Positions 43,670 through 50,918 of a DNA stretch of 64,000 bases are shown piece by piece (within the stretch, counting starts at the first letter, position 1; every line of letters begins with the position of its first letter). The translations under genes were made by a program, and so were the position numbers. The notes under the pieces were generated by a model that was not told the origin of the DNA, ran no database searches, and worked only from the letters and a program-made list of their open reading frames with translations. Source of the stretch: Fibrobacter sp. UWB4 (GTDB lineage Bacteria; Fibrobacterota; Fibrobacteria; Fibrobacterales; Fibrobacteraceae); the NCBI RefSeq assembly GCF_002210345.1, contig NZ_MWQI01000006.1:62001-126000 (forward strand), written 5' to 3'.

Positions 43670-45655
43670 ATGAAATTATTGAAATTGTCTGCGGTCGCGG
43701 TCTCTGCGGCTTTGGGCTTTGTGGCTTGTGGTGATGATAATGGTTTAAATGGACTTACGCCTGTGGAAACGTCCTCAAGCAGTGAGGCTTTGGGCGGTGA
43801 AGTGTCCAGTTCGAGCAGTGATGCTCTAGGACCCGAAATTTCCAGCTCTAGCGATGCCGTTCCTGGCATTGAATCGTCGAGTTCTGGCAATGGCAATCCT
43901 GGCGGTGAAATTTCCAGTTCGAGTGATGCTGTCCCTGGTGTAGAATCTTCTAGTTCTGGCAATGGCAATCCTGGTCACGATTTATCCAGCTCTAGCAACG
44001 TCGTTCCCGGCAGTTCTACTTCAGGTGATGATGAATCTGACTTGGAAGATTCGAGGAACTTGGATGGAACGCAAATTCTCTTGAAACTTGCAGGGACTAC
44101 GGCGACTGTCGAAAATAACAATGGCTGTGTTGACGTCGCGGATAAAAGTGCAACAATCACTTGCCCGGGTGCGTATTACGTGACTGGCGAATCGTCTGAT
44201 TTCCAGGTGGTGGTGAATACTCCGGCTACAGAAAACGAGGGCAATACGGGAATTTATCTGTACAACGCGACCATCAAGAGTTCGAACGCTCCGATTCTTG
44301 TGAAAAATGCGGACAAGACGGTCCTTCATCTGGTCAAGGGTACGACCAATCTTGTTGAAGACGGTAGCGGAAATCATTTGTTTACAAAGGTCAATGGCGC
44401 CCAGGATACGGCAAAGGCTGCCATTTATTCCAGGGACGATTTGAACATCAAGGGTGCAGGTTCCTTGACTGTCAAGGGCAAGTTCAGAAATGGCATCCAG
44501 TGCAGTAACGATCTTAAAATCAAGAATGGCAACATTACAGTTGAAGCCGAAGAAAACGCCATCAAGGGCAAGGGCAGTCTCCAGATTTCTGGCGGTACGC
44601 TGAATCTCACGGCCAAGAAGGGCGATGGTCTCGAAAGCGACGAATGTGAAGAAGGCCCAGATGGCAAGTGCAAATCCTTCATCGAAGGTAAGGGCATTGT
44701 CGATATTCGCGGTGGTAACATCACTATCAAGGCGGGTGACGACGGTATCGATGCCGCAAACTTCGTTGTTGTGAGTGATTCCACCGAGGCCGCTACCGTC
44801 AAGGTGAAATCGACGGGCAAGGGCATGGTGGCCGAAAAATTTATTTATGTCAACGGCGGTACCATTAACGTGGAAGCTGAAGACGATGCATTGCATACAA
44901 AATATAAGGTTTTTATGAATGCCGGAGATGTGACCGTTTCTTCGAAGGACGATGGTATCCATGCGGATTCAGCTTTGCATTTGAAAGGTTCGACAATCAA
45001 TGTCATCACGGCTTCCGAAGGTCTTGAAGCTTACAAGATTTTTGCAGAAGGTGGCATAACCTCGACATTTGCAACCAATGACGGCTGGAACGGTGCTGGT
45101 GGCGCTAAGGAAAATTCTGGCGGTTATTCCATGTTTAGCGAGAGCAGTGGCCATATTGTCGTGAGCGGTGGTTACCATTACATCAGCGCTAAGGGAAGTA
45201 TGATTGATGTTTTCGATGCGAACGGTTCTGGAAAGCAGACCGGTGGCGTGTTGATTCTTGAAATTACTGGTCAGAGCTACGAGTCCGGCATGGGCGGTGG
45301 CGGCGGTGGCTGGGGCGGCGGTTTCCCTGGTGGTGGTGGCTTCCCCGGCGGTGGCATGGGTGGTGGAGGATGCTCTTCCAACATGGCCGGAGGCCTTATT
45401 GATACGGATACTGGTTTCGAAATAACCGGCGGTGTCCTCCTTGCGTTTGGCGACTTTTCGACAGACATTCCCAAGTGCGCCTCTATGGCCTACACAAACG
45501 AAAACTTCTATGGTTCCGATAAGGCCGCTTTCAAGCCGCAATACAAGGGCAATACGATTCTTTACGGTGGTGAAGTGACTGCTGTTGGTCAGATGCAGAC
45601 CAGTGGAATGAAGGAACTGAAGTTCCCGAACGGCGTGGTCTACATGTACAAGTAG
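43670..45655 (+). CDS. Cthe_2159-like carbohydrate-binding lipoprotein with polyserine linker
   Basis: A 661-residue lipoprotein. The ATG at 43670 after GGAG gives MKLLKLSAVAVSAALGFVAC (Cys20). Residues about 30-125 are a linker of repeated blocks (SSSSDAVPG(I/V)ESSSSGNGNPG). The remainder is a beta-helix-like domain of the DUF4353/Cthe_2159 type, a family with a cellulose- and pectin-binding member in Clostridium thermocellum. Repeated short strands follow the patterns GAGSLTVKGKF, GKGSLQISGGTLNL, GKGIVDIRGGNITIKAGDDGIDA and GSTINVITASEGLEA. A very Gly-rich loop (GGGGGGWGGGFPGGGGF..., DNA 45292-45370) interrupts the helix near the C-terminus. Surface attachment to plant cell wall is the likely role. 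Confidence 0.8.
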   Translation: MKLLKLSAVAVSAALGFVACGDDNGLNGLTPVETSSSSEALGGEVSSSSSDALGPEISSSSDAVPGIESSSSGNGNPGGEISSSSDAVPGVESSSSGNGNPGHDLSSSSNVVPGSSTSGDDESDLEDSRNLDGTQILLKLAGTTATVENNNGCVDVADKSATITCPGAYYVTGESSDFQVVVNTPATENEGNTGIYLYNATIKSSNAPILVKNADKTVLHLVKGTTNLVEDGSGNHLFTKVNGAQDTAKAAIYSRDDLNIKGAGSLTVKGKFRNGIQCSNDLKIKNGNITVEAEENAIKGKGSLQISGGTLNLTAKKGDGLESDECEEGPDGKCKSFIEGKGIVDIRGGNITIKAGDDGIDAANFVVVSDSTEAATVKVKSTGKGMVAEKFIYVNGGTINVEAEDDALHTKYKVFMNAGDVTVSSKDDGIHADSALHLKGSTINVITASEGLEAYKIFAEGGITSTFATNDGWNGAGGAKENSGGYSMFSESSGHIVVSGGYHYISAKGSMIDVFDANGSGKQTGGVLILEITGQSYESGMGGGGGGWGGGFPGGGGFPGGGMGGGGCSSNMAGGLIDTDTGFEITGGVLLAFGDFSTDIPKCASMAYTNENFYGSDKAAFKPQYKGNTILYGGEVTAVGQMQTSGMKELKFPNGVVYMYK

Positions 45656-45674
45656 TTTTTGATCTTAAAAATTT

Positions 45675-45711
45675 AAAGGCTTCTTCCTGAAAAATGGAGG
45701 AAGCCTTTTTT
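45675..45711 (+). terminator. Terminator of the carbohydrate-binding lipoprotein gene
   Basis: AAAGGCTTCTTCC with GGAGGAAGCCTTT (one wobble) around TGAAAAAT, followed by T. Confidence 0.8.
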
Positions 45712-45851
45712 TAGTTTGTAAATAAAAAGTGATGATAAATTTGTTGCGTTGCTTTGATTTTGTTTGTATTTTTATTTCATGCATCTGGAAAGAATGGTGT
45801 GAAGTATACTTCAACAGATATGGATAATCTATTTAAGTGTTGGGGGCTTTA

Positions 45852-46319
45852 ATGAAAAGAGAAATTTTTTGTATTGCTGTTGGCCTAGTTTTGTGCTCTT
45901 GTACAGATCGAGAAGCCTTGTCTCAATATGAGCCTATGTTTTTGAATGAAACCGATGCACGTGTTTTATTTGTGTATGGTTCTTTTGAAGATGGTGCGAA
46001 AAGTTTGGATTCTGTACAGATAATGTCTGGTGATACACTTTTTTGTGTTGCAGGAAAAAAATTTCCTTGGTTGGATGAAAAAGGTTTAAATCAAGGTGAT
46101 GGTTCGTTATATGATGTTCGCCTTGTGTTTAAAAAGGATCCAGAAATGTGTTTGGATTTTGAAGGAAATGAAAAAATATCAAATGATATTAGAACGTTTT
46201 CTTCATATGAAAATATAGGGTTGTGCTATTTCTGTGCTAATCGAGCTGAAGTAACACCTTATGGTATGCTCTATCGCATAAACGAAGACTTGCTTAAACA
46301 GGCAAAACCTTGCGAATAA
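45852..46319 (+). CDS. Hypothetical small lipoprotein
   Basis: A 155-residue lipoprotein starting MKREIFCIAVGLVLCSC (lipobox Cys about 17) at an ATG 6 nt after GGGGGC. The mature part has several Cys (SGDTLFCVAGKK, KDPEMCLDF, NIGLCYFCANR). I recognise no family. Base composition is lower in GC than in the neighbouring housekeeping genes, with a less biased codon choice, consistent with low expression or recent arrival. It converges on the crp-type gene, sharing a terminator. Confidence 0.65.
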   Translation: MKREIFCIAVGLVLCSCTDREALSQYEPMFLNETDARVLFVYGSFEDGAKSLDSVQIMSGDTLFCVAGKKFPWLDEKGLNQGDGSLYDVRLVFKKDPEMCLDFEGNEKISNDIRTFSSYENIGLCYFCANRAEVTPYGMLYRINEDLLKQAKPCE

Positions 46320-46338
46320 ATTTTTGCAAAAATTTAAA

Positions 46339-46365
46339 AAAAGGCTGCTTTTATAGCAGCCTTTT
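46339..46365. terminator. Bidirectional terminator between lipoprotein and Crp-type genes
   Basis: AAGGCTGCT (46341-46349), TTTAT loop, AGCAGCCTT (46355-46363) with A- and T-runs. It overlaps the last codons of the Crp/Fnr gene. Confidence 0.7.
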
Positions 46366-47019
46366 CAGTCCTTCGATATTGCGAATGACGATCGCTCCGC
46401 GCTTGATTTCCACAAGACCTTTGGCCGCGAATTCCTTGAGCATGCGGGCGACCACTTCTCGGGCGGAGTTCACGTCTCGCGCAATTTCTTCTTGCGTCTT
46501 TTTAATCTCGGTTTTGCCTGTGCTTTTGTATGCGTCAAAAAGGTAAGAGGCGAGGCGCTGGTCAAATCGCTTGAACAGCATCTGCTGAATGGCCCAAATT
46601 GTCTGTGAATAGCGTTCCGTTTCGCGTTCAAAAACGAAGGAGCGCACGTGGATGTTGGTGTCCATCAGCTTGGCGCAAACGGAGGACGGAATGACGAGTA
46701 CAGTTGTATCTTCTTCGGCGGTGACGATTGCTTCAAACGTGAGCTGGTGGATCACGCACGAGGCTGTCGAAACGCAAAATTCGTTCGAGTGCGCACGGTA
46801 AAGCGTGACTTCCCGACCTTCATCCGAGATGAGGCTCACGCGAATGCCTCCGCTCAAAATGAGGATGATCCCGAGGCATGCGGAACTGTTGCTGCTGACA
46901 ATCTGGTCTTTGTTGAAATGCTTTGTCAACGCGCGCTGTGAAACTAACGCTTTTTCTTCAAGCGAAAGCTTTTCCCAAAATGGAATTTTCTTGACAATTT
47001 GACTAATCGGTTCGACCAT
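46351..47019 (-). CDS. Crp/Fnr-family transcription regulator
   Basis: A 222-residue regulator: N-terminal cyclic-nucleotide-binding-type beta-barrel (VISQRALTKHFNKDQIV ... GIILILSGGIRVSLISDEGREVTLY ... FCVSTASCVIHQLTFEAIVTAEEDTTVLVIP), dimer helix and C-terminal winged helix-turn-helix (KTQEEIARDVNSAREVVARMLKEFAAKGLV). There is no N-terminal Cys cluster as in FNR and the cAMP-phosphate Arg-Ser signature is not evident, so the ligand is unknown. The CVSTASCVIH segment looks like that of the Arc/ArcR-like Crp group. It lies downstream of trxA on the same strand; a palindrome overlaps its ribosome site. Confidence 0.85.
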   Translation of the reverse strand: MVEPISQIVKKIPFWEKLSLEEKALVSQRALTKHFNKDQIVSSNSSACLGIILILSGGIRVSLISDEGREVTLYRAHSNEFCVSTASCVIHQLTFEAIVTAEEDTTVLVIPSSVCAKLMDTNIHVRSFVFERETERYSQTIWAIQQMLFKRFDQRLASYLFDAYKSTGKTEIKKTQEEIARDVNSAREVVARMLKEFAAKGLVEIKRGAIVIRNIEGLKRLL

Positions 47020-47026
47020 AACGTGC

Positions 47027-47040
47027 TCCCTCTAGAGGGA
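47027..47040. promoter_or_regulatory. 14-bp palindrome over the Crp-gene ribosome site
   Basis: TCCCTCTAGAGGGA, a perfect palindrome 8 bp upstream of the start codon. On the minus strand its GAGGGA half with the following GC is the only Shine-Dalgarno-like sequence. It could be a self-binding operator or a translation-control hairpin. Confidence 0.4.
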
Positions 47041-47061
47041 ATATATAAAATCATTTTGTTT

Positions 47062-47089
47062 GTCATTCCCGGCTTGACCGGGAATCTCC
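47062..47089. repeat. Hairpin repeat GTC-ATTCCCGG...CCGGGAAT-CTCC
   Basis: ATTCCCGG (47065-47072), CTTGA, then CCGGGAAT with GTC before and CTCC after. It is one of three related hairpins in the window (others at 47723 and 51824). Confidence 0.7.
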
Positions 47090-47234
47090 TTTTTTAAAGG
47101 AGTAGGAAGTGTGCTGTGATTGGAATGCTTATGCATAAAATGCCCGCGCACTCGGACTCTGCTTACTTCGGCTTGCTCAGTACAGGCCATACAGACGGTG
47201 GCGGGCTTGGTTTGATTGAATGGGAGAATAGAAA

Positions 47235-47543
47235 TTATATCATCTTTACGATTTGGTCTTTCGGGCGGACGCCGACGGCAGAATTCGTGACCTTGCCATT
47301 TTTCATGACGACGAGCATGGGGATGCTTGTCACGCGGAACATCGCGGCGAGATCCCCCTCTTCATCGACGTTGACCTTGCCGACCTTGACCTTGTCCTTA
47401 TATTCCTCGGCGATTTCCGAGATGGTGGGCGAGAGCATACGGCATGGGCCGCACCAGCTTGCCCAGAAATCTATCAGAACGGGCTTGTCGGATTTGAGGA
47501 CTTCTTGTTCAAAGTTTTCTCTAGTGATTTTTAATTCAGCCAT
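47235..47543 (-). CDS. trxA: Thioredoxin
   Basis: A 102-residue thioredoxin with the redox-active FWASWCGPCRM motif (Cys about 30 and 33), the cis-Pro in VTSIPMLVVM and the PVLIDFW strand. Start at 47543 (MAELKITREN) after AAGGAAAGG; the upstream codons of the frame are Lys-rich leader and left out. It is cytoplasmic and reduces disulphides. The crp-type gene lies about 215 bp downstream, with a hairpin repeat between. Upstream is a TGTGA-type palindrome. Confidence 0.95.
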   Translation of the reverse strand: MAELKITRENFEQEVLKSDKPVLIDFWASWCGPCRMLSPTISEIAEEYKDKVKVGKVNVDEEGDLAAMFRVTSIPMLVVMKNGKVTNSAVGVRPKDQIVKMI

Positions 47544-47641
47544 TGTTTTACCTTTCCTTTTTTTTGTTTTTATTTTAAACTCTTCTCTGGGGTTCATCCC
47601 CTCTTTACACCTATATTTTAGATAATCACAAGGCTTTAAAC

Positions 47642-47656
47642 TGTGACTAGGTCACA
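47642..47656. promoter_or_regulatory. CRP-like palindrome upstream of trxA
   Basis: TGTGAC-TAG-GTCACA, a perfect palindrome about 100 bp upstream of the trxA ATG. It matches the TGTGA/TCACA halves of CRP/FNR-family sites but with 5 rather than 6 bases between the halves. Confidence 0.4.
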
Positions 47657-47682
47657 TTAACGAAAAAAATTTTTGGGGATAT

Positions 47683-47709
47683 AAAAAAAGTCGCGATTTA
47701 TTTCGCGAC
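47683..47709 (-). terminator. Terminator of xylanase gene 1
   Basis: A-run, GTCGCGA (47690-47696), 6-nt loop, TCGCGAC (47703-47709). It lies downstream of the minus-strand GH10 gene. Confidence 0.75.
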
Positions 47710-47722
47710 CTTTATCAGAGTT

Positions 47723-47751
47723 GTCATCCCCGTCGATGAACGGGGATCTCC
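47723..47751. repeat. Hairpin repeat GTC-ATCCCCGT...ACGGGGAT-CTCC
   Basis: ATCCCCGT, CGATGA-type loop, ACGGGGAT with GTC before and CTCC after. It abuts the xylanase stop codon and shares its flanks with the 47062 and 51824 copies, but with different arms. Confidence 0.7.
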
Positions 47752-47752
47752 A

Positions 47753-49162
47753 TTACTTGATGGCGATTCGTTTGGTAAGTTTTGTTATTCCTTGACGAAC
47801 GCGAACAACGTATAATCCTTCTGGAATTGATGAAAGCTCTATGTTGCCTTTGACATTCTTTGTGCTGAATACGAGGTGACCCTGCATGTCGAATATGTCG
47901 ATCTTCGCGGCAGTCTTCGAAGCCAAACCTGTTACGAACAATGTGCGTCCGGCAAGGTGTATGGAAATGTTGTTTGCAGAAACACTCGGTTTGATTGCGA
48001 TTAAAGAATCTCCACAGTTGTCTGTTTTGCAATCTTTAGGCGGGTTGAGCACTGAATCTGGGTAGGGCGTTTTGACTTCAGAAGCGGGGTGTGCTTTGAG
48101 GCTTGCCATGACGCTGTCATATGCGGGCTTTGGGTTGTATTGCTTGTCAAAGAGAAGCCCTTCGGTCTTGCCTTGCTGTTCGTCGAGCCAGCTGTGCGCA
48201 TCGGTCAATCCCCAGATCACGAATTCACCCATGTTCGGTTCTTCGAGGAACACGTCCATGAATTGGCGGTACAAATGCCCCTGCTTGGCGTAGTCGGCTT
48301 CGGTGAGCTTGCCGGCCGAACCCTTCGGGAATCCGATGTCGAGTTCGGTGATGTTGAGTGTCACGTTGAGTTCAGCTAGTGCCTTGGCGAGGGCGCGCAC
48401 GTTTTGCGGTGTCGTTTCGTGTGCGATTTCGATGTGCGTCTGGGTGCCTACGCAAGTAATTGGAATGCCATTAGCTTTCCAGCGCTTGACCTGTTCCACG
48501 ACAAAGCTTGCCTTGGAACCTTCGCGGAGTCCCCATTCGATGGAATAGTCGTTGTAGCAGAGTTCTGCATCCGGGTCTGCTTCGTGTGCCCAGACAAATG
48601 CGGAGTCCAGAAATTCTGCGCCGATGCCCTCGTACCACACGGAGTTTGTCGAACGCCAGTCGGCATTGTAATCGTCGTTGACGGCTTCGTTGACTACATC
48701 CCATTCGGCAATTTGGCCTTTCCAGTGGCTGACAACTTTAGTGATGTGGTTCTTGAGGACGGCGAGCAGCTTTTCTTTTTGGCCTTTATAATCATTCACC
48801 CAGTTTGCGACTTGGCTATGCCAGGCGAGAGCGTGTCCGCGAACGCGGAGACCATTTGCCTGTGCGTATTTGACCATCTTGTCACCCTTTTCGAAGTTGA
48901 ACTCGTCTTCCTTGGGTTCGGTGGCGTCGAACTTCATTTCGTTTTCGGCGACGACGACGTTGAATTGCGTCTTGTGTATTTCTTCGAATTCCGGTTCTAT
49001 AGCGTCGTTGAACCATTCGCTGTTCAAGATGGTGCCGATAAAGCGGCCGCGCTCCTTGGCGAGCTGCCGGATGGTTTCGTCGGCGGCGTTGGCGTTCATA
49101 AAGCCTGCGCCAATAATTGCGGCGCCGAGTGCAATACGTGACAAAGAATGAATCTTTTTCAT
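47753..49162 (-). CDS. Secreted GH10 endo-1,4-beta-xylanase (copy 1)
   Basis: A 469-residue xylanase hydrolysing beta-1,4 bonds of xylan. The ATG at 49162 gives a signal peptide ending NANA before ADET; the 35-residue extension is discarded. GH10 signatures: ENEMKFDATEP (about 73-83), GHALAWHSQ (109-117), acid/base Glu159 in WDVVNEAV, HIE segment TQTHIE, nucleophile Glu273 in ITELDIG, and FVIWGLTDAHSW. A short Pro-rich linker with two Cys (KDCKTDNCGD) leads to an about 70-residue C-terminal domain (SIHLAGRTLFVTGL ... KIDIFDMQGHLVFS ... EGLYVVRVRQG), a type IX-style sorting tail. It lies downstream of the second xylanase gene but in a separate unit. Confidence 0.95.
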   Translation of the reverse strand: MKKIHSLSRIALGAAIIGAGFMNANAADETIRQLAKERGRFIGTILNSEWFNDAIEPEFEEIHKTQFNVVVAENEMKFDATEPKEDEFNFEKGDKMVKYAQANGLRVRGHALAWHSQVANWVNDYKGQKEKLLAVLKNHITKVVSHWKGQIAEWDVVNEAVNDDYNADWRSTNSVWYEGIGAEFLDSAFVWAHEADPDAELCYNDYSIEWGLREGSKASFVVEQVKRWKANGIPITCVGTQTHIEIAHETTPQNVRALAKALAELNVTLNITELDIGFPKGSAGKLTEADYAKQGHLYRQFMDVFLEEPNMGEFVIWGLTDAHSWLDEQQGKTEGLLFDKQYNPKPAYDSVMASLKAHPASEVKTPYPDSVLNPPKDCKTDNCGDSLIAIKPSVSANNISIHLAGRTLFVTGLASKTAAKIDIFDMQGHLVFSTKNVKGNIELSSIPEGLYVVRVRQGITKLTKRIAIK

Positions 49163-49230
49163 TATATATCCCTCTATCAACCCATTTGCACCAACCCGAA
49201 AGATATATAAAACATTCACGAAAGTCAAAT

Positions 49231-49260
49231 AAAAAGGGATCAGGAAAAATCCTGGTCCCT
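49231..49260 (-). terminator. Terminator between the two xylanase genes
   Basis: AGGGATCAGG (49235-49244), AAAAAT, CCTGGTCCCT (49251-49260), one wobble, with an A-run at its left. It separates the two GH10 genes into two units. Confidence 0.7.
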
Positions 49261-49280
49261 GGTCCATTAAGAGGTGAAAT

Positions 49281-50681
49281 CTATTTTATGGAAACCTTTT
49301 GTGTTAAATTCGAGAATCCGCTTTGCACTCGTACCACGTAAAGGCCTTCGGCTATTGTAGTGAGGTCAAAGACGCCCTTGTTGTTTTCTGTGCTAAAGAC
49401 TGGGCGGCCCTGCATGTCGAAAATGTCCACCTTGGCAGTCTTCGAAGTAAATCCGGTCACGAACAGCGTGCGTCCGGCAACATGCAAAGAAAGGCTGCTC
49501 GGTGCGATGAATGGCTTGATGGCGTCTGTCGTATCCTTTTTCGTTGAATCCTTCTTGCTGGAGTCTTGAACAACGGTGTCTTTCTTGGCTGTATCTTTGG
49601 GCGGTTCGTAAGTCTGGAGTCTCACCAAGATGCTATCGAATGCGGGCTTCGGCTTCAAGTTGTCGTCATAGATAAGGCCTTTTTGCCTGTTTAGGCCGCC
49701 AAGCCAGCTCCATTTGTCAGAAACGCCCCAAATCAGGTACGTGTCCGCATTCGGTTCCTCGAGGATAATGTCGAGGTATTGACGGAAAGTTTGTCCTTGG
49801 CGCTGAAGGTCTCTTTGGCTGACGTTGATGCCGCTCTTGAATCCGATATCAAGTTCGGTAATTTTCAGCTTGACGTTAAGTTTTGCAAGTTCCTTGGCGA
49901 GAGAGCGGAGGCTGTCCGGCGAACCGATAAAGTGCTTGTCGGTGGTGGTGTCTTCCACGTGCGTCTGGGAACCCACGCAATGGATAGGAATGCCGTTTGC
50001 AACCCAGCGCTTCACTTGTTCCAGCAAGAACCCTGCCTTGGCTTTGGGGTTGATGCCTTGTTCGAGATTGTAGTCGTTGTAGCAGAGTTCTGCATCCGGG
50101 TCCACAGCGTGCGTCCAAACGAATGCGGAGTCGATAAATTCAGGACCGATACCCTGGTACCAGACGGAACCGGTGCGCCACTGGGGTTCGTTGTTGCTGA
50201 TGGCTTCGTTCACCACGTCCCATTCGGCGACTTGACCTTTCCAGTGGCTGACAACCTTTTCGATGTGGTTCTTGAGAACGGCGAGCAATTTCTTTTTATC
50301 GTTCTTGTAGTTGTTTACCCAGCCCGGAACTTGGCTGTGCCAGGCGAGGGCGTGGCCACGGACGCGCATTCCGTTTTGTTTGGCGTACTTGACCATCTTA
50401 TCGCCGTTGTTGTAATTGAACCTTCCTTCTTGCGGTTCGGTCGCGTCAAACTTCATCTCGTTTTCGGCAACGACAATGTTGAACTGTTGCTTGTGAATCT
50501 GTTCGTAATTTCCAGGAAGTCCGCCGCTGAACCACTGTGAGTTCAGAATGGCGCCGATGTAGATTCCGTTTTTATCGGCTAGGGATCTAAGGGTTTCATC
50601 TGCGGCGAAGGCGTTTGCCAAACCTGCGCCAAGTAGGGCCGTGCTAAGCACAAGACCCGCAAAAGCGTGAGTCTTTTTCAT
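49281..50681 (-). CDS. Secreted GH10 endo-1,4-beta-xylanase (copy 2)
   Basis: A 466-residue xylanase, paralogous over its whole length to copy 1 (ENEMKFDATEP, GHALAWHSQVPGWVN, acid/base Glu159 in WDVVNEAI, nucleophile Glu276 in ITELDIG, YLIWGVSDKWSW). The start at 50681 after AAAAGGAG gives a signal peptide ending ANAFA. The linker is unlike that of copy 1: a Lys/Asp/Thr/Ser-rich stretch (TAKKDTVVQDSSKKDSTKKD) before the sorting-type tail (VAGRTLFVTGF, KVDIFDMQGRPVFS, EGLYVVRVQSG). Upstream lies a pair of TTTAGGGGGC boxes. Confidence 0.95.
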   Translation of the reverse strand: MKKTHAFAGLVLSTALLGAGLANAFAADETLRSLADKNGIYIGAILNSQWFSGGLPGNYEQIHKQQFNIVVAENEMKFDATEPQEGRFNYNNGDKMVKYAKQNGMRVRGHALAWHSQVPGWVNNYKNDKKKLLAVLKNHIEKVVSHWKGQVAEWDVVNEAISNNEPQWRTGSVWYQGIGPEFIDSAFVWTHAVDPDAELCYNDYNLEQGINPKAKAGFLLEQVKRWVANGIPIHCVGSQTHVEDTTTDKHFIGSPDSLRSLAKELAKLNVKLKITELDIGFKSGINVSQRDLQRQGQTFRQYLDIILEEPNADTYLIWGVSDKWSWLGGLNRQKGLIYDDNLKPKPAFDSILVRLQTYEPPKDTAKKDTVVQDSSKKDSTKKDTTDAIKPFIAPSSLSLHVAGRTLFVTGFTSKTAKVDIFDMQGRPVFSTENNKGVFDLTTIAEGLYVVRVQSGFSNLTQKVSIK

Positions 50682-50790
50682 CTTTTGTACTCCTTTTAAC
50701 CCTAATCCTAATGAGTACCCAATATTGTTTAAGATAAACAAAAAGTAAACTAAAAGATGTAAAGAAAAATATGCAAGGGAGATTGTTTAT

Positions 50791-50851
50791 TTTAGGGGGC
50801 TAAAATAAATCGAAATCGTCAAATTTTTTCGTTTAGGGGGCGAAATAAAAT
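50791..50851. promoter_or_regulatory. Paired TTTAGGGGGC boxes between xylanase 2 and the flavodoxin-like gene
   Basis: TTTAGGGGGCTAAAATAAATC (50791) and TTTAGGGGGCGAAATAAAATC (50832), 41 bp apart as direct repeats. The first is itself a palindrome (TTTAG-GGGG-CTAAA). They lie in the 237-bp divergent gap, about 68 bp before the flavodoxin-like start and 110 bp before the xylanase start. Confidence 0.45.
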
Positions 50852-50918
50852 CTGTTGAACATCTCCTTTTTAAAAATGAATATCTTTTTATCTGTAAAAG
50901 TTTAAGCTGGAGGTTCAC

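Noticed and set aside
43770-44030. Tandem DNA repeat in the carbohydrate-binding lipoprotein gene
   Set aside because: It is a protein-level linker repeat (SSSS blocks), part of the gene and normal for this lineage.
47116-47234. Possible small gene between the Crp-type gene and trxA
   Set aside because: The plus-strand frame continues antisense through trxA and has no ribosome site; nothing else supports it.
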